Assembly: GCF_028595305.1 (NCBI RefSeq)
Contig: NZ_JAQQXS010000015.1
Coordinates: 52,917-116,916 of the forward strand
Source of the DNA: Roseateles koreensis
Lineage (GTDB): Bacteria; Pseudomonadota; Gammaproteobacteria; Burkholderiales; Burkholderiaceae_C
Direction: 5' to 3'
DNA length: 64,000 nucleotides
The translations under genes were made by a program, and so were the position numbers. The notes beneath the pieces are model-generated. The model searched no databases and had not been told where the DNA came from. It saw only the letters and a program-made list of their open reading frames with translations. Positions 26,386 to 36,653 of this stretch are shown here, piece after piece (position 1 is the first letter of the stretch; each line of letters opens with the position of its first letter).

Positions 26386-28539
26386 ATGAAACACCACCCG
26401 TCCTTCTCCCCCATCTCGCTGCCTGCCTGCGCGGCAGCCCTGCTTTGTGCCAGCCTGGCACAGGCGCAGACCTTGCCCCTGGTAACCATCACCGGCCGCG
26501 CTGCGGACGCGCCCGTCAACGTGGGCGGCTTTGGCGAGACTCCAATTGCCAAGCTGCCCTTGCAAGCTGCCGTGCTGAGCGCCGATCGCCTGCTGGATGC
26601 CGGCATCACGGCGCTGTCGGGCCTCACCGACGCAGATGCGTCGGTGAGCGATGCCTACAACGCTGCAGGCTATGTGTCGTACCTGAAGATTCGCGGCTAC
26701 GACCTTGACAACCGCTTCAACTATCGACGCGACGGCATGCCTATCAATGCGGAAACCGCCTTGAACCTCGCCAACAAATCGAGTGTCGAAATCTTCAAAG
26801 GCACCAGCGGCATTCAGGCTGGCACCAGCGCGCCAGGCGGCCTCGTGAATCTGATCGTCAAACGGCCAACCAGCAATCTAACGACGCTCACGGCCGGCGT
26901 CAGCCAGCGTGGCACCGTGGATGCAGCGCTGGACTGGAGTCGGCGCATGGGCGCAGGCGAGCAGTTTGGTCTGCGCGTGAACGTGGAGGCCGCGCAGCTC
27001 AAGCCCGACCTGCGCGACGCCCAAGGGAATCGACAGCTGTTCGCCGTTGCTGGCGACTGGCGTGTGGCGCCTCAGACCCTGATCGAAGCCGAATTTGAAT
27101 GGAATCGCCAAAGCCAACCCAGTCAACCGGGATTCAGCCTGCTGGGCGACAAGCTGCCCAGTGCGCAGGCCATTGACCCGCGCATCAACCTGAACAACCA
27201 GCCATGGTCGCAGCCCGTGGTGTTCGACAACCAACACGCCTCGTTGCGCATCCAGCAACGATTGAACGCCGACTGGACAGCCGAGGCCCATCTGGCCACA
27301 CAGCACCTGAAATCAGACGACCGGTTGGCCTATGCCTATGGCTGCACAGCCGCCGATGGCAGCTACTACGGCGACCGCTATTGCCCTGACGGCACATTCG
27401 ACATGTACGATTTCCGCAGCGAGAACGAGCGCCGCGACACCGATGCGCTGAATCTCTCGCTGGCCGGCAAGTTCTACGCCGCCGGCATGAAGCACGAGTT
27501 GCAGACCGGCGTGCTGGCGAGCCGCTTCAAGAGCCGCTTCCAAGTACAGGCCTACAACTGGGTGGGCACCGGCAATATCGACGGCAGCGTCCGCACGCCG
27601 GCCGACTCCAGCCTGACCAACCAGACCACCAACCGTGACGAGCACAGCACCGAGTTTTACGCACGTGATGCTGTCCATCTGAGCACCGATTGGCAAGCCT
27701 GGGCGGGCCTGCGCCACACCCGCCTCAGCCGCGACAGCGTGCAAACCGATGGCTCCCAATCCACCCACTACACCCAGGCACTCACTACCCCTTGGCTGGG
27801 CTTGAGTGTCAACCTCAGCCCGCAGTTGCTGGCCTATGGCAGTTGGGGTGAAGGCATGGAATCCGACGTCACCCCCAACAAGCCTCGCTATACCGCGCCC
27901 GGCCAAGCTTTGGCAGCGCTAAAAAGCCGCCAGTTTGAACTCGGCCTGAAAGCGGGGTCGAACACGGTGGACTGGTCCGTCGCCTATTTCGACATCAGCC
28001 AGCCCGTGTGGCGCGACATCGGCGCCTGCGTCGACACCGCCCCCGGCAGCTGCGCTCACCAAGCCGATGGCACCGACCACCATCAGGGTATTGAAGCCCA
28101 GGCTGATTTGAAATGGAACGCTGGGTCGGGCGGCGGCCTGCTGGCCAGCGCCATGAAGCTCAAAGCGCGCCGCGAAGGCAGTGCAGACCCCACCTTAAAC
28201 GGCCTGCGCCCTGTCAATGTGTCCGAGAACAATCTGCGCCTGCAAGGGCGACAAAACATCGAAGCCCTGCCCGGGTTGCAATTGCAAATGGGGTTGATCT
28301 ACGAAGGCCCCCGTGCAGTCTTACCCGACAACAGCCTGCAAATCGGCGGCTGGACACGCCTGGATGCAGGGATACGGCTGGACCAAAATTTCGGCCAGCA
28401 CCTGGCGACCTGGCGCGTTGGCGTCGACAACCTCAGCGACCGCCGAGCCTGGCGCGAGTCGCCCTACCAATACGGTCACGTCTACCTTTATCCCTTGGCG
28501 CCCAGAACTTGGCGAACAAGTTTTGAGATGAGCTTGTAA
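26386..28539 (+). CDS. TonB-dependent outer-membrane receptor under TPP riboswitch control
   Basis: 717 residues with a signal peptide ending near SLAQAQ (residue ~28). LPLVTITGR is a TonB-box-like segment. The plug domain follows (LKIRGYDLDNRFNYRRDGMP, IEIF-type segment VEIFKGTSGIQAG and GGLVNLIVKRP), then a 22-strand barrel ending in TSFEMSL with a C-terminal hydrophobic residue. The sequence resembles ferrisiderophore receptors, but the TPP riboswitch predicts uptake of thiamin or a thiamin precursor. Receptors with THI elements have been predicted before as thiamin transporters (Omr1 type). Confidence 0.9.
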   Translation: MKHHPSFSPISLPACAAALLCASLAQAQTLPLVTITGRAADAPVNVGGFGETPIAKLPLQAAVLSADRLLDAGITALSGLTDADASVSDAYNAAGYVSYLKIRGYDLDNRFNYRRDGMPINAETALNLANKSSVEIFKGTSGIQAGTSAPGGLVNLIVKRPTSNLTTLTAGVSQRGTVDAALDWSRRMGAGEQFGLRVNVEAAQLKPDLRDAQGNRQLFAVAGDWRVAPQTLIEAEFEWNRQSQPSQPGFSLLGDKLPSAQAIDPRINLNNQPWSQPVVFDNQHASLRIQQRLNADWTAEAHLATQHLKSDDRLAYAYGCTAADGSYYGDRYCPDGTFDMYDFRSENERRDTDALNLSLAGKFYAAGMKHELQTGVLASRFKSRFQVQAYNWVGTGNIDGSVRTPADSSLTNQTTNRDEHSTEFYARDAVHLSTDWQAWAGLRHTRLSRDSVQTDGSQSTHYTQALTTPWLGLSVNLSPQLLAYGSWGEGMESDVTPNKPRYTAPGQALAALKSRQFELGLKAGSNTVDWSVAYFDISQPVWRDIGACVDTAPGSCAHQADGTDHHQGIEAQADLKWNAGSGGGLLASAMKLKARREGSADPTLNGLRPVNVSENNLRLQGRQNIEALPGLQLQMGLIYEGPRAVLPDNSLQIGGWTRLDAGIRLDQNFGQHLATWRVGVDNLSDRRAWRESPYQYGHVYLYPLAPRTWRTSFEMSL

Positions 28540-28563
28540 AGCTCTAAATTTCTGGTCTATAAT
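28534..28563 (+). promoter_or_regulatory. Sigma-70 promoter of the tRNA-Asn genes
   Basis: TTGTAA (28534-28539, overlapping the receptor stop codon), an 18-bp spacer and a consensus TATAAT (28558-28563). The first tRNA begins 13 bases after the -10 box. Confidence 0.75.
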
Positions 28564-28575
28564 GCAAGGCTTAGT

Positions 28576-28651
28576 TCCTCGATAGCTCAGTTGGTAGAGC
28601 GCCGGACTGTTAATCCGTAGGTCCCTGGTTCGAGCCCAGGTCGAGGAGCCA
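28576..28651 (+). tRNA. tRNA-Asn (GTT), copy 1
   Basis: 76 nt with encoded CCA. Acceptor TCCTCGA pairs with TCGAGGA, discriminator G; D-arm GCTCAGTTGGTAGAGC; anticodon loop CTGTTAA with anticodon GTT; T-arm CCTGGTTCGAGCCCAGG. Identical to the copy at 28814. Confidence 0.98.
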
Positions 28652-28776
28652 AAGATTGCTGAAAGCCTTCGGGCTTGAAAGCCGCAATGCTGAAGTCGTG
28701 ACGCACCACAAGTGCCGCGAAACAAGCAGTGCGGCTTTAAAAATTGAGGCAGCCGCTCTTCTGGAGCAGTTGCCCG

Positions 28777-28799
28777 ATTCACAAGAAATTCTTGTGAAT
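28777..28799. repeat. 23-bp palindrome between the two tRNA genes
   Basis: ATTCACAAGAA (28777-28787) and TTCTTGTGAAT (28789-28799) are perfect inverted copies around one central A. The palindrome ends 14 bp before the second tRNA. The 162-bp spacer (28652-28813) holds no gene. It may be a processing hairpin or a protein-binding site. Confidence 0.6.
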
Positions 28800-28813
28800 G
28801 TGTACCGATCAAT

Positions 28814-28889
28814 TCCTCGATAGCTCAGTTGGTAGAGCGCCGGACTGTTAATCCGTAGGTCCCTGGTTCGAGCCCAGGTCGAGGAGCCA
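28814..28889 (+). tRNA. tRNA-Asn (GTT), copy 2
   Basis: Identical over 76 nt to the copy at 28576, including the encoded CCA; 162 bp separate the two. They are probably co-transcribed from the promoter at 28534 and end at the terminator at 28907. Confidence 0.98.
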
Positions 28890-28906
28890 AAATTGGCGAT
28901 GAACTC

Positions 28907-28941
28907 AAAGGCTTGCAGTGAATACGCTGCAGGCCTTTTTT
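28907..28941 (+). terminator. Rho-independent terminator after tRNA-Asn
   Basis: AAAGGCTTGCAG (28907-28918) pairs with CTGCAGGCCTTT (28927-28938) with one G-T wobble, 8-nt loop, and the T-run continues to 28941. Clear factor-independent terminator. Confidence 0.88.
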
Positions 28942-28987
28942 CATTGCTCGGCCATACTCCCCTCCCCGGGGCGTTCAGCCGCCTGCG

Positions 28988-31126
<2,139 letters not shown>

Positions 31127-31232
31127 GCGTTGCTCCTGTAGTGAAGACTCAACGCTCGGCCGACTCATGCCGCCGACCGCACTTACAAACTATTTCCACA
31201 CTCCACGAGCAGATCGAGTTGGCCAGAAAAAT

Positions 31233-31781
31233 TCAGTCGTCCGACTGAGGATCCAACTCAGGAAACAGCACCGAGGTGTAGCCAAAACGACTGAAGTCCC
31301 GCACCCGCATGGGGTACAAAATACCCTGCAGGTGGTCGCATTCATGCTGCACCACGCGGGCGTGAAAGCCATCCACCTCCCGCTCGAAGGCTTGGCCCTC
31401 GGCATCAAAACCGCTGTAGCGCACGGCGCGATAGCGCGGCACCATCCCGCGAAGACCCGGCACGGAGAGGCAACCTTCCCAGCCCTCCTCCATCACCTCT
31501 CCGGCCATCTCACCCAAAGGCGTCACGACCGGGTTGATCAACACCGTCGGCGGTACGGGCGGCGCATCGGGATAACGGGCATTGGTCTGATAGCCAAAAA
31601 TCACCAACTGCAGGTCTACCCCAATCTGCGGCGCGGCCAAACCGGCACCTTGTACGGCCCGCATGGTGTCAAACATGTCGGCAATGAGTGTGCGCAAAGC
31701 CGGCGTACCAAATTCGAGTACAGGCTGGGCCACGCGCAGCAAACGGGTATCGCCCATTTTCAGAATCTCATGCACGGCCAT
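31233..31781 (-). CDS. def: Peptide deformylase
   Basis: 182 residues from ATG 31781 ([15 protein letters not shown]). All three motifs are present: [10 protein letters not shown] (residues 45-54), [11 protein letters not shown] with the metal-ligand cysteine, and QHECDHLQG with the HExxH metal site. It removes the formyl group from nascent proteins. No fmt gene adjoins it, and a second deformylase may exist elsewhere in the genome. It is followed by the DUF6600 gene about 106 bp downstream. Confidence 0.96.
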   Translation of the reverse strand: MAVHEILKMGDTRLLRVAQPVLEFGTPALRTLIADMFDTMRAVQGAGLAAPQIGVDLQLVIFGYQTNARYPDAPPVPPTVLINPVVTPLGEMAGEVMEEGWEGCLSVPGLRGMVPRYRAVRYSGFDAEGQAFEREVDGFHARVVQHECDHLQGILYPMRVRDFSRFGYTSVLFPELDPQSDD

Positions 31782-31892
31782 AAATTTCGAGTTCCTTCGC
31801 TTGTTGTTGCGGCATTTTAGGGACGCTTGAACGCAACAAAGCACCAGGTTGGGGCGCCCGATGCATCAAAACGAACCCGGCTTGAACGGGGC

Positions 31893-33191
31893 CTAACGCC
31901 TTTTCTCGGCGGCTTTGCCCAGTGAAAGCAAAGCATTCAACAGGATGGCGCCAAACGTGGCCGTGCCGATGCCCCCCAAGGCCACACCGCCGAGCTTGAG
32001 CGTGTAGTCACCGGTTCCCAGAATCAGGGTGATGGCGACAACCATCAGGTTGCGGGCCTGCGAAAAATCAACACGGTTATCGACCCAAATCTTGGCGCCT
32101 GCCACCGTGATCAAACCGAACACCACGATGCTCACGCCGCCCATCACCGCCAGGGGAATGGCTTGGATCAAGGCCCCGAACTTCGGGCTGAAACCCATCA
32201 AGATGCCCAACAACGCCGCGAACACAAACACCAGGGTAGAGTAGATGCGTGTGGCGGCCATCACGCCGATGTTCTCGGCGTAAGTCGTGACGCCTGTGCC
32301 GCCGCAGGCACCGCTGACCATGGTGGCCAGCGCGTCGCCCATGAAGGCACGCCCCATATAGCGGTCCAGGCTCTGCCCAGTCATAGCGCCGACCGCTTTG
32401 ATGTGGCCCAGATTTTCCGCCACCAAAATCACCACGACCGGCGCGATCAGCAAGATGGCCGCAGGATCGAAAACAGCAGTCGCAAAATGCGGCATGCCCC
32501 ACCAAGCGGCGTGCGCCACACCTGAAAAATCGATGGGTTTACCCAAGCCCAGGCCGTTGGTCAACAGCGCGTAGACGGCACTGGCCACCAACAGGCCAAT
32601 CAAAATCAGCAAACGCTGGGCCATGCCCCGGCTGTAGACCGCCACCAGTGCGACGCTGCAAAACGTCGCCGCCTGCATCCATGCATCAAAAGCGGTGGGG
32701 GCCATGTTCTTGATGGGAATGCCGGCAAGATTCAAACCGATCACGGCCACTACGGCGCCCGTCACGACCGGCGGCATCATGCGTTCGATCCACGCGGTGC
32801 CCAACAGGCTGACCAGCCCCCCGATACCCAAGTACACAGCGCCGCAGGCGATGATGCCGCCCAGCGCCACACCAAGATTCAAGTTAGGCCCCGACCCGCC
32901 GTACCCGCTGGCCGCAATCACCACGCCAATGAAGGCGAAACTAGAGCCCAGATAACTGGGTACCCGACCGGCCACGGTCACGAAGAAGATCAGCGTTCCT
33001 ACCCCGCTCATCAACACCGCCACATTGGGGTCAAAACCCATCAGCAACGGCGCCAACACGGTGGCGCCAAACATAGCGATCACATGTTGAATGCCCATCG
33101 CCAAGGTTTGCGCCCACGGCAAACGCTCATCCGGCGCGACCGCGCGGCCGTCTTGCGCCGACACTTCACGCCAGCGAGGAAAATAAGTCAT
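31893..33191 (-). CDS. NCS2 family pyrimidine permease (RutG/UraA-like)
   Basis: 432 residues, about 14 hydrophobic helices. The sequence is closest in my reading to E. coli RutG: APDERLPWAQTLAMGIQHVIAM, SYLGSSFAFIGVVIAASG, ILVAENLGHIKAVGAMTG and GVTTYAENIGVMA. It carries uracil or a related base with protons across the inner membrane. It starts 73 bp after the ntrC stop on the same strand, so it may be co-transcribed with the nitrogen regulators; in E. coli the rut operon is NtrC-controlled. No sigma-54 site is seen in the gap. Confidence 0.9.
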   Translation of the reverse strand: MTYFPRWREVSAQDGRAVAPDERLPWAQTLAMGIQHVIAMFGATVLAPLLMGFDPNVAVLMSGVGTLIFFVTVAGRVPSYLGSSFAFIGVVIAASGYGGSGPNLNLGVALGGIIACGAVYLGIGGLVSLLGTAWIERMMPPVVTGAVVAVIGLNLAGIPIKNMAPTAFDAWMQAATFCSVALVAVYSRGMAQRLLILIGLLVASAVYALLTNGLGLGKPIDFSGVAHAAWWGMPHFATAVFDPAAILLIAPVVVILVAENLGHIKAVGAMTGQSLDRYMGRAFMGDALATMVSGACGGTGVTTYAENIGVMAATRIYSTLVFVFAALLGILMGFSPKFGALIQAIPLAVMGGVSIVVFGLITVAGAKIWVDNRVDFSQARNLMVVAITLILGTGDYTLKLGGVALGGIGTATFGAILLNALLSLGKAAEKRR

Positions 33192-33264
33192 GGTCAGGCT
33201 CCCGATTCTGTGGTGGGAGTGTAGTCAAGCGCCGCACACACCGGCGCGGCGAAACCCGCCAGGC

Positions 33265-34809
33265 TCAAACGTCGAGATCTAGTTCCTGAATCTTGCGGGT
33301 GATGGTGTTGCGACCAATGCCCAACTTCTGTGCAGCCTCGATTCGCCGTCCACGGGTTACGTCGAGCGCGGTCAGGATCAAACTGGCCTCGAAACGCCGT
33401 GTCAGCGAGTCCCATACATCAGGCTCACCGGCAGCGAGCAAACGGCGGGCTTCGCGCGCCATCTCCGCCACCCAGGCGTCGGGCGCAGCACCCAATGCAG
33501 ACATTTGAGGAACTACACCGGGCACCGCCGGGGTCGAGCGGAGTGCCGCAGCGGATTCCGATGACTCTGCCGGAAAGGCGGGGGAAGCCACAGAAGATAA
33601 CAATGCCGGAGAAGGTGCAGACAAAGACGGGGGCCGCGCGGCCACATCATTCAGCAGCTCCGGGGGCAGATCTTTGGCGTCAATTAATTGGCTGGGCGCC
33701 ATCACGCTCAACCAATGGCAGATGTTTTCCAGCTGGCGCACGTTGCCGGGGTAGTCGAACGCGCACAGCTTGGCGAGCGCCGCTTCGCTCAGCCGCTTGG
33801 GCTCCACCCCCAATTCAGTGGCGCTGCGCTGCAGGAAGAATCGCGCCAACACCGGCACGTCTTCGCTGCGCTCACGCAGCGCAGGCAGGCGCAGCCGGAT
33901 CACGTTCAGGCGGTGAAACAAGTCTTCACGAAAGACGCCCTGGCGCACGCGTTCTTCCAGATTCTGGTGCGTCGCCGCAATCACCCGAACGTTGGAACGC
34001 AGCGGGCTGTGGCCGCCCACGCGGTAGAACTGGCCGTCGGACAAGACGCGCAACAAGCGGGTTTGCAGGTCCAGCGGCATGTCGCCGATTTCGTCCAGAA
34101 ACAAGGTGCCTCCGTCGGCTTGCTCAAAGCGGCCGCGCCGGCTGGCTTGTGCGCCGGTGAACGCGCCGCGCTCATGGCCGAACAATTCAGACTCCAGCAA
34201 ATCCTTGGGAATCGCCGCGGTGTTGATCGCCACAAACGGGCCATTGGCGCCGGCATCACCCCGGGGGCTGTGCTTGTGCAGCGCACGCGCCACCAGCTCT
34301 TTGCCCGAACCGGACTCACCGGTGATCAAAACGGTTACGTTACTCTGACTAAGCCGGCCGATGGCGCGGAACACGTCCTGCATGGCGGGCGCTTGGCCCA
34401 GCATTTCAGGCAATTGGGCGGCGGCCTCTTCGGCCACGGCTTCCCGCTGGCTTTCTTCTTGGGCGCGGCGGATCAGCTCCACCGCGCGCGGCAGGTCAAA
34501 AGGCTTGGGCAGGTACTCAAACGCCCCGCCCTGAAATGCCGCCACCGCGCTGTCCAGATCGGAGTATGCGGTCATGATGATCACCGGCAACAGCGGCAAC
34601 TTGGCCTTGATCTTGGCCAGCAAATCAAGACCTGACCCCCCTGGCATGCGGATGTCGGACACCAGAACCTGCGGGCTCTCGGTTTCTAGTGCGGCCAGTA
34701 GGTCGCGGGTATTGCTGAAGGTGCGCACGGGCAAGCCTTCACGGCTCAAGGCCTTTTCCAGCACGAAGCGGATGGAATGGTCGTCGTCAACAACCCAGAT
34801 GGATTTCAT
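33265..34809 (-). CDS. ntrC: Nitrogen regulation response regulator NtrC (NR-I)
   Basis: 514 residues. Receiver domain with phospho-acceptor Asp52 (VLVSDIRMPG). AAA+ sigma-54 activator domain with Walker A GESGSGKE near residue 170, the GAFTGA loop that contacts sigma-54, and Walker B LFLDEIGDM. C-terminal Fis-type helix-turn-helix (AAQKLGIGRNTITRKIQEL). A Pro/Ser/Ala-rich linker of about 60 residues before the DNA-binding domain is longer than in E. coli. It follows ntrB by 33 bp and would activate the glnA promoter described at 38165. Confidence 0.97.
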   Translation of the reverse strand: MKSIWVVDDDHSIRFVLEKALSREGLPVRTFSNTRDLLAALETESPQVLVSDIRMPGGSGLDLLAKIKAKLPLLPVIIMTAYSDLDSAVAAFQGGAFEYLPKPFDLPRAVELIRRAQEESQREAVAEEAAAQLPEMLGQAPAMQDVFRAIGRLSQSNVTVLITGESGSGKELVARALHKHSPRGDAGANGPFVAINTAAIPKDLLESELFGHERGAFTGAQASRRGRFEQADGGTLFLDEIGDMPLDLQTRLLRVLSDGQFYRVGGHSPLRSNVRVIAATHQNLEERVRQGVFREDLFHRLNVIRLRLPALRERSEDVPVLARFFLQRSATELGVEPKRLSEAALAKLCAFDYPGNVRQLENICHWLSVMAPSQLIDAKDLPPELLNDVAARPPSLSAPSPALLSSVASPAFPAESSESAAALRSTPAVPGVVPQMSALGAAPDAWVAEMAREARRLLAAGEPDVWDSLTRRFEASLILTALDVTRGRRIEAAQKLGIGRNTITRKIQELDLDV

Positions 34810-34842
34810 GCGTCATCTTTCGTGCACTGATCACTCGTGGTG

Positions 34843-35922
34843 TCAGGGCAAGGGCAAGGTCATTCGAAAATCGGTCCGACCCGCTTCACTCTCGCAGTCC
34901 AGCATGCCTTGGTGTTGCTGGGCAATGGTCTGTGAGAGTGTCAGGCCGAGGCCGGAACCACCCTCCCGCCCCGATACCAAGGGGAAGAAGATGCGATCTC
35001 GGATTTCGGCCGGTATTCCGGGGCCGTTGTCTTCCACATGCAATTCCAATGCCAAGCGCCAGCGCTGCTTGCCAATCGTCACCTGGCGCGCCACGCGCGT
35101 GCGCAGGCAGATACAGGCATCGCCTTCCTGAATGCGCGTTTGCAGGGCCTGGGCTGCGTTCTGCACGATATTGAGCACGGCCTGAATCAGCTGCTCGCGG
35201 TCGCCACGGAAATCGGGCAACGAGGTGTCATAGTCGCGCAGCACCTTGAGCCCGCGTGGGTACTCCACCAGGATGAGCGAGCGCACCCGCTCGCACACTT
35301 CGTGGATGTTCACGTCGCCCACCACCTGGGCATGGCGGTGCGGCGCGAGCAAACGGTCAACCAGGGACTGCAGGCGATCCACCTCATGGATGATGACCTG
35401 CGTGTACTCCAGCAACTCAGGCTGCAGCTCCATGGCCAGCAGTTGGGCCGCGCCCCGGATGCCGCCCAGAGGATTCTTGATTTCATGCGCCAGATTGCGC
35501 GTCAACTCTTTGGTAGCCTGCACTTGGTCGAAGCTGCGCTCCTCCCGCTCCTGGCGGTTTTGCTGCGCGTTTTCAATCAACTCGACCAGAATCAAATCAT
35601 CAAACTCGGTCTGGGAGACGATCACATGCACTGGCAGGTCTTCAGCGCCGAAGCCCGGCCCGTTTGAGCGGCTACCACGCCGCAACACGGCATCGAAACG
35701 GCTACTGGAATAGGCATTGCGTGCCACGCCCTGCACCGTGTCCCTCAGGCGGCTGTCGTCAACAAACCAATCAAAGAGATGGCTGCGTTGGACAGCACGG
35801 CGAGACAGCCGCATGGCGTTCTCGAACGCAGCGTTGGCGAACAGGCATTCGCCGTCGTGTTGAATGATGGCCACCATGGTGGCCAAGGTGTCGAAAGCGT
35901 CGAATTTGGGGCTTGGGTTCAT
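34843..35922 (-). CDS. ntrB: Nitrogen regulation sensor histidine kinase NtrB (NR-II)
   Basis: 359 residues from ATG 35922 (MNPSPKFDAFDTLATM). N-terminal PAS-like domain (VAIIQHDGECLFANAAFEN), then the phospho-acceptor helix NLAHEIKNPLGGIRGAAQLL, and an HATPase domain with N box IVQNAAQAL, GPGIPAEIRDRIFFPLVSGREGGSGLGL. No membrane segments, as expected for NtrB. It controls phosphorylation of NtrC in response to PII. It lies 55 bp after the DUF4124-like gene. Confidence 0.96.
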   Translation of the reverse strand: MNPSPKFDAFDTLATMVAIIQHDGECLFANAAFENAMRLSRRAVQRSHLFDWFVDDSRLRDTVQGVARNAYSSSRFDAVLRRGSRSNGPGFGAEDLPVHVIVSQTEFDDLILVELIENAQQNRQEREERSFDQVQATKELTRNLAHEIKNPLGGIRGAAQLLAMELQPELLEYTQVIIHEVDRLQSLVDRLLAPHRHAQVVGDVNIHEVCERVRSLILVEYPRGLKVLRDYDTSLPDFRGDREQLIQAVLNIVQNAAQALQTRIQEGDACICLRTRVARQVTIGKQRWRLALELHVEDNGPGIPAEIRDRIFFPLVSGREGGSGLGLTLSQTIAQQHQGMLDCESEAGRTDFRMTLPLP

Positions 35923-35977
35923 GATGAAAGTCTGTTGCCCCGGCTCGGTGATCCGCCGCTGATGGGGGGTGTCGCCG

Positions 35978-36499
35978 TCAGGGCAATTTGCTGATTTCGC
36001 GTTTGATGGCCTGAACATCACTTTCCTGACGGGCCACATTGGCCTTGAGCTCATTCATGCGGTCCACATAACGCTGGTAGTTGTGCTCGTCGCCGCGCCG
36101 CTCCGCGCCGTTGCTGAGTTCACGCTGAGCATTGGCCAGGCGCTCCTCGGCCTCGCGCAGTTCGGTCTCCAGCACACGGCGTCGCTCGTTGTCGCGGCCA
36201 CGCTGCTGAGCCGGATCAACCCGCGCAGCCTCTGAACCCGCCATCGCGGGGGTTGACGCCGCCGCTGCGCCGCCTGAGCCAGCCCGGGGTTTGGGGGCCT
36301 GCAAGACGGTGATGGGCGTGCCTTCGATCGTGCGGCACCCCTTGGCTTGCGCCTCTTTGGGTGACAGTGCATCGGTATACAACACCGGCGGGCCGGGGCA
36401 GCGATAGACCGGCGCCGACGCATTCGACTGGGCCTGTACAGCACTCACGCCACCCAGCAAGACCAGGCAACTCAGCGATAAAACGGTTCGGATCAGCAT
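35978..36499 (-). CDS. Exported DUF4124-like protein with coiled coil
   Basis: 173 residues from ATG 36499. Signal peptide ~1-24 (LVLLGGVSAVQAQ). YRCPGPPVLYTDALSPKEAQAKGC (two cysteines) resembles DUF4124-type exported proteins. A Pro/Ala-rich linker is followed by a strongly charged coiled coil (ETELREAEERLANAQREL to IKREISKLP). It sits between glnA and ntrB on the same strand, after the glnA terminator. Its location is common in related genomes as I recall, but no function is known. Confidence 0.78.
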   Translation of the reverse strand: MLIRTVLSLSCLVLLGGVSAVQAQSNASAPVYRCPGPPVLYTDALSPKEAQAKGCRTIEGTPITVLQAPKPRAGSGGAAAASTPAMAGSEAARVDPAQQRGRDNERRRVLETELREAEERLANAQRELSNGAERRGDEHNYQRYVDRMNELKANVARQESDVQAIKREISKLP

Positions 36500-36577
36500 G
36501 CCGCGATTGTGAATCAAAGACTTGCCGGGGCAAGGCGTTAAATAGCAGGCACAAAGGCCCAAACTGTCGCCGCAAAC

Positions 36578-36605
36578 AAAAAGGGGCAACCGAAGTTGCC
36601 CCTTT
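36578..36605 (-). terminator. Terminator after glnA
   Basis: AAAGGGGCAAC (36580-36590) and GTTGCCCCTTT (36595-36605) form an 11-bp perfect stem with a 4-nt loop. On the minus strand a run of five T follows. It lies about 50 bp after the glnA stop and before the DUF4124-like gene, so ntrBC expression from the glnA promoter would depend on read-through. Confidence 0.9.
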
Positions 36606-36653
36606 GCATGCTGCATGGACGGGCTGACGCCGGCCCTTGATCGCGATCAGCGA

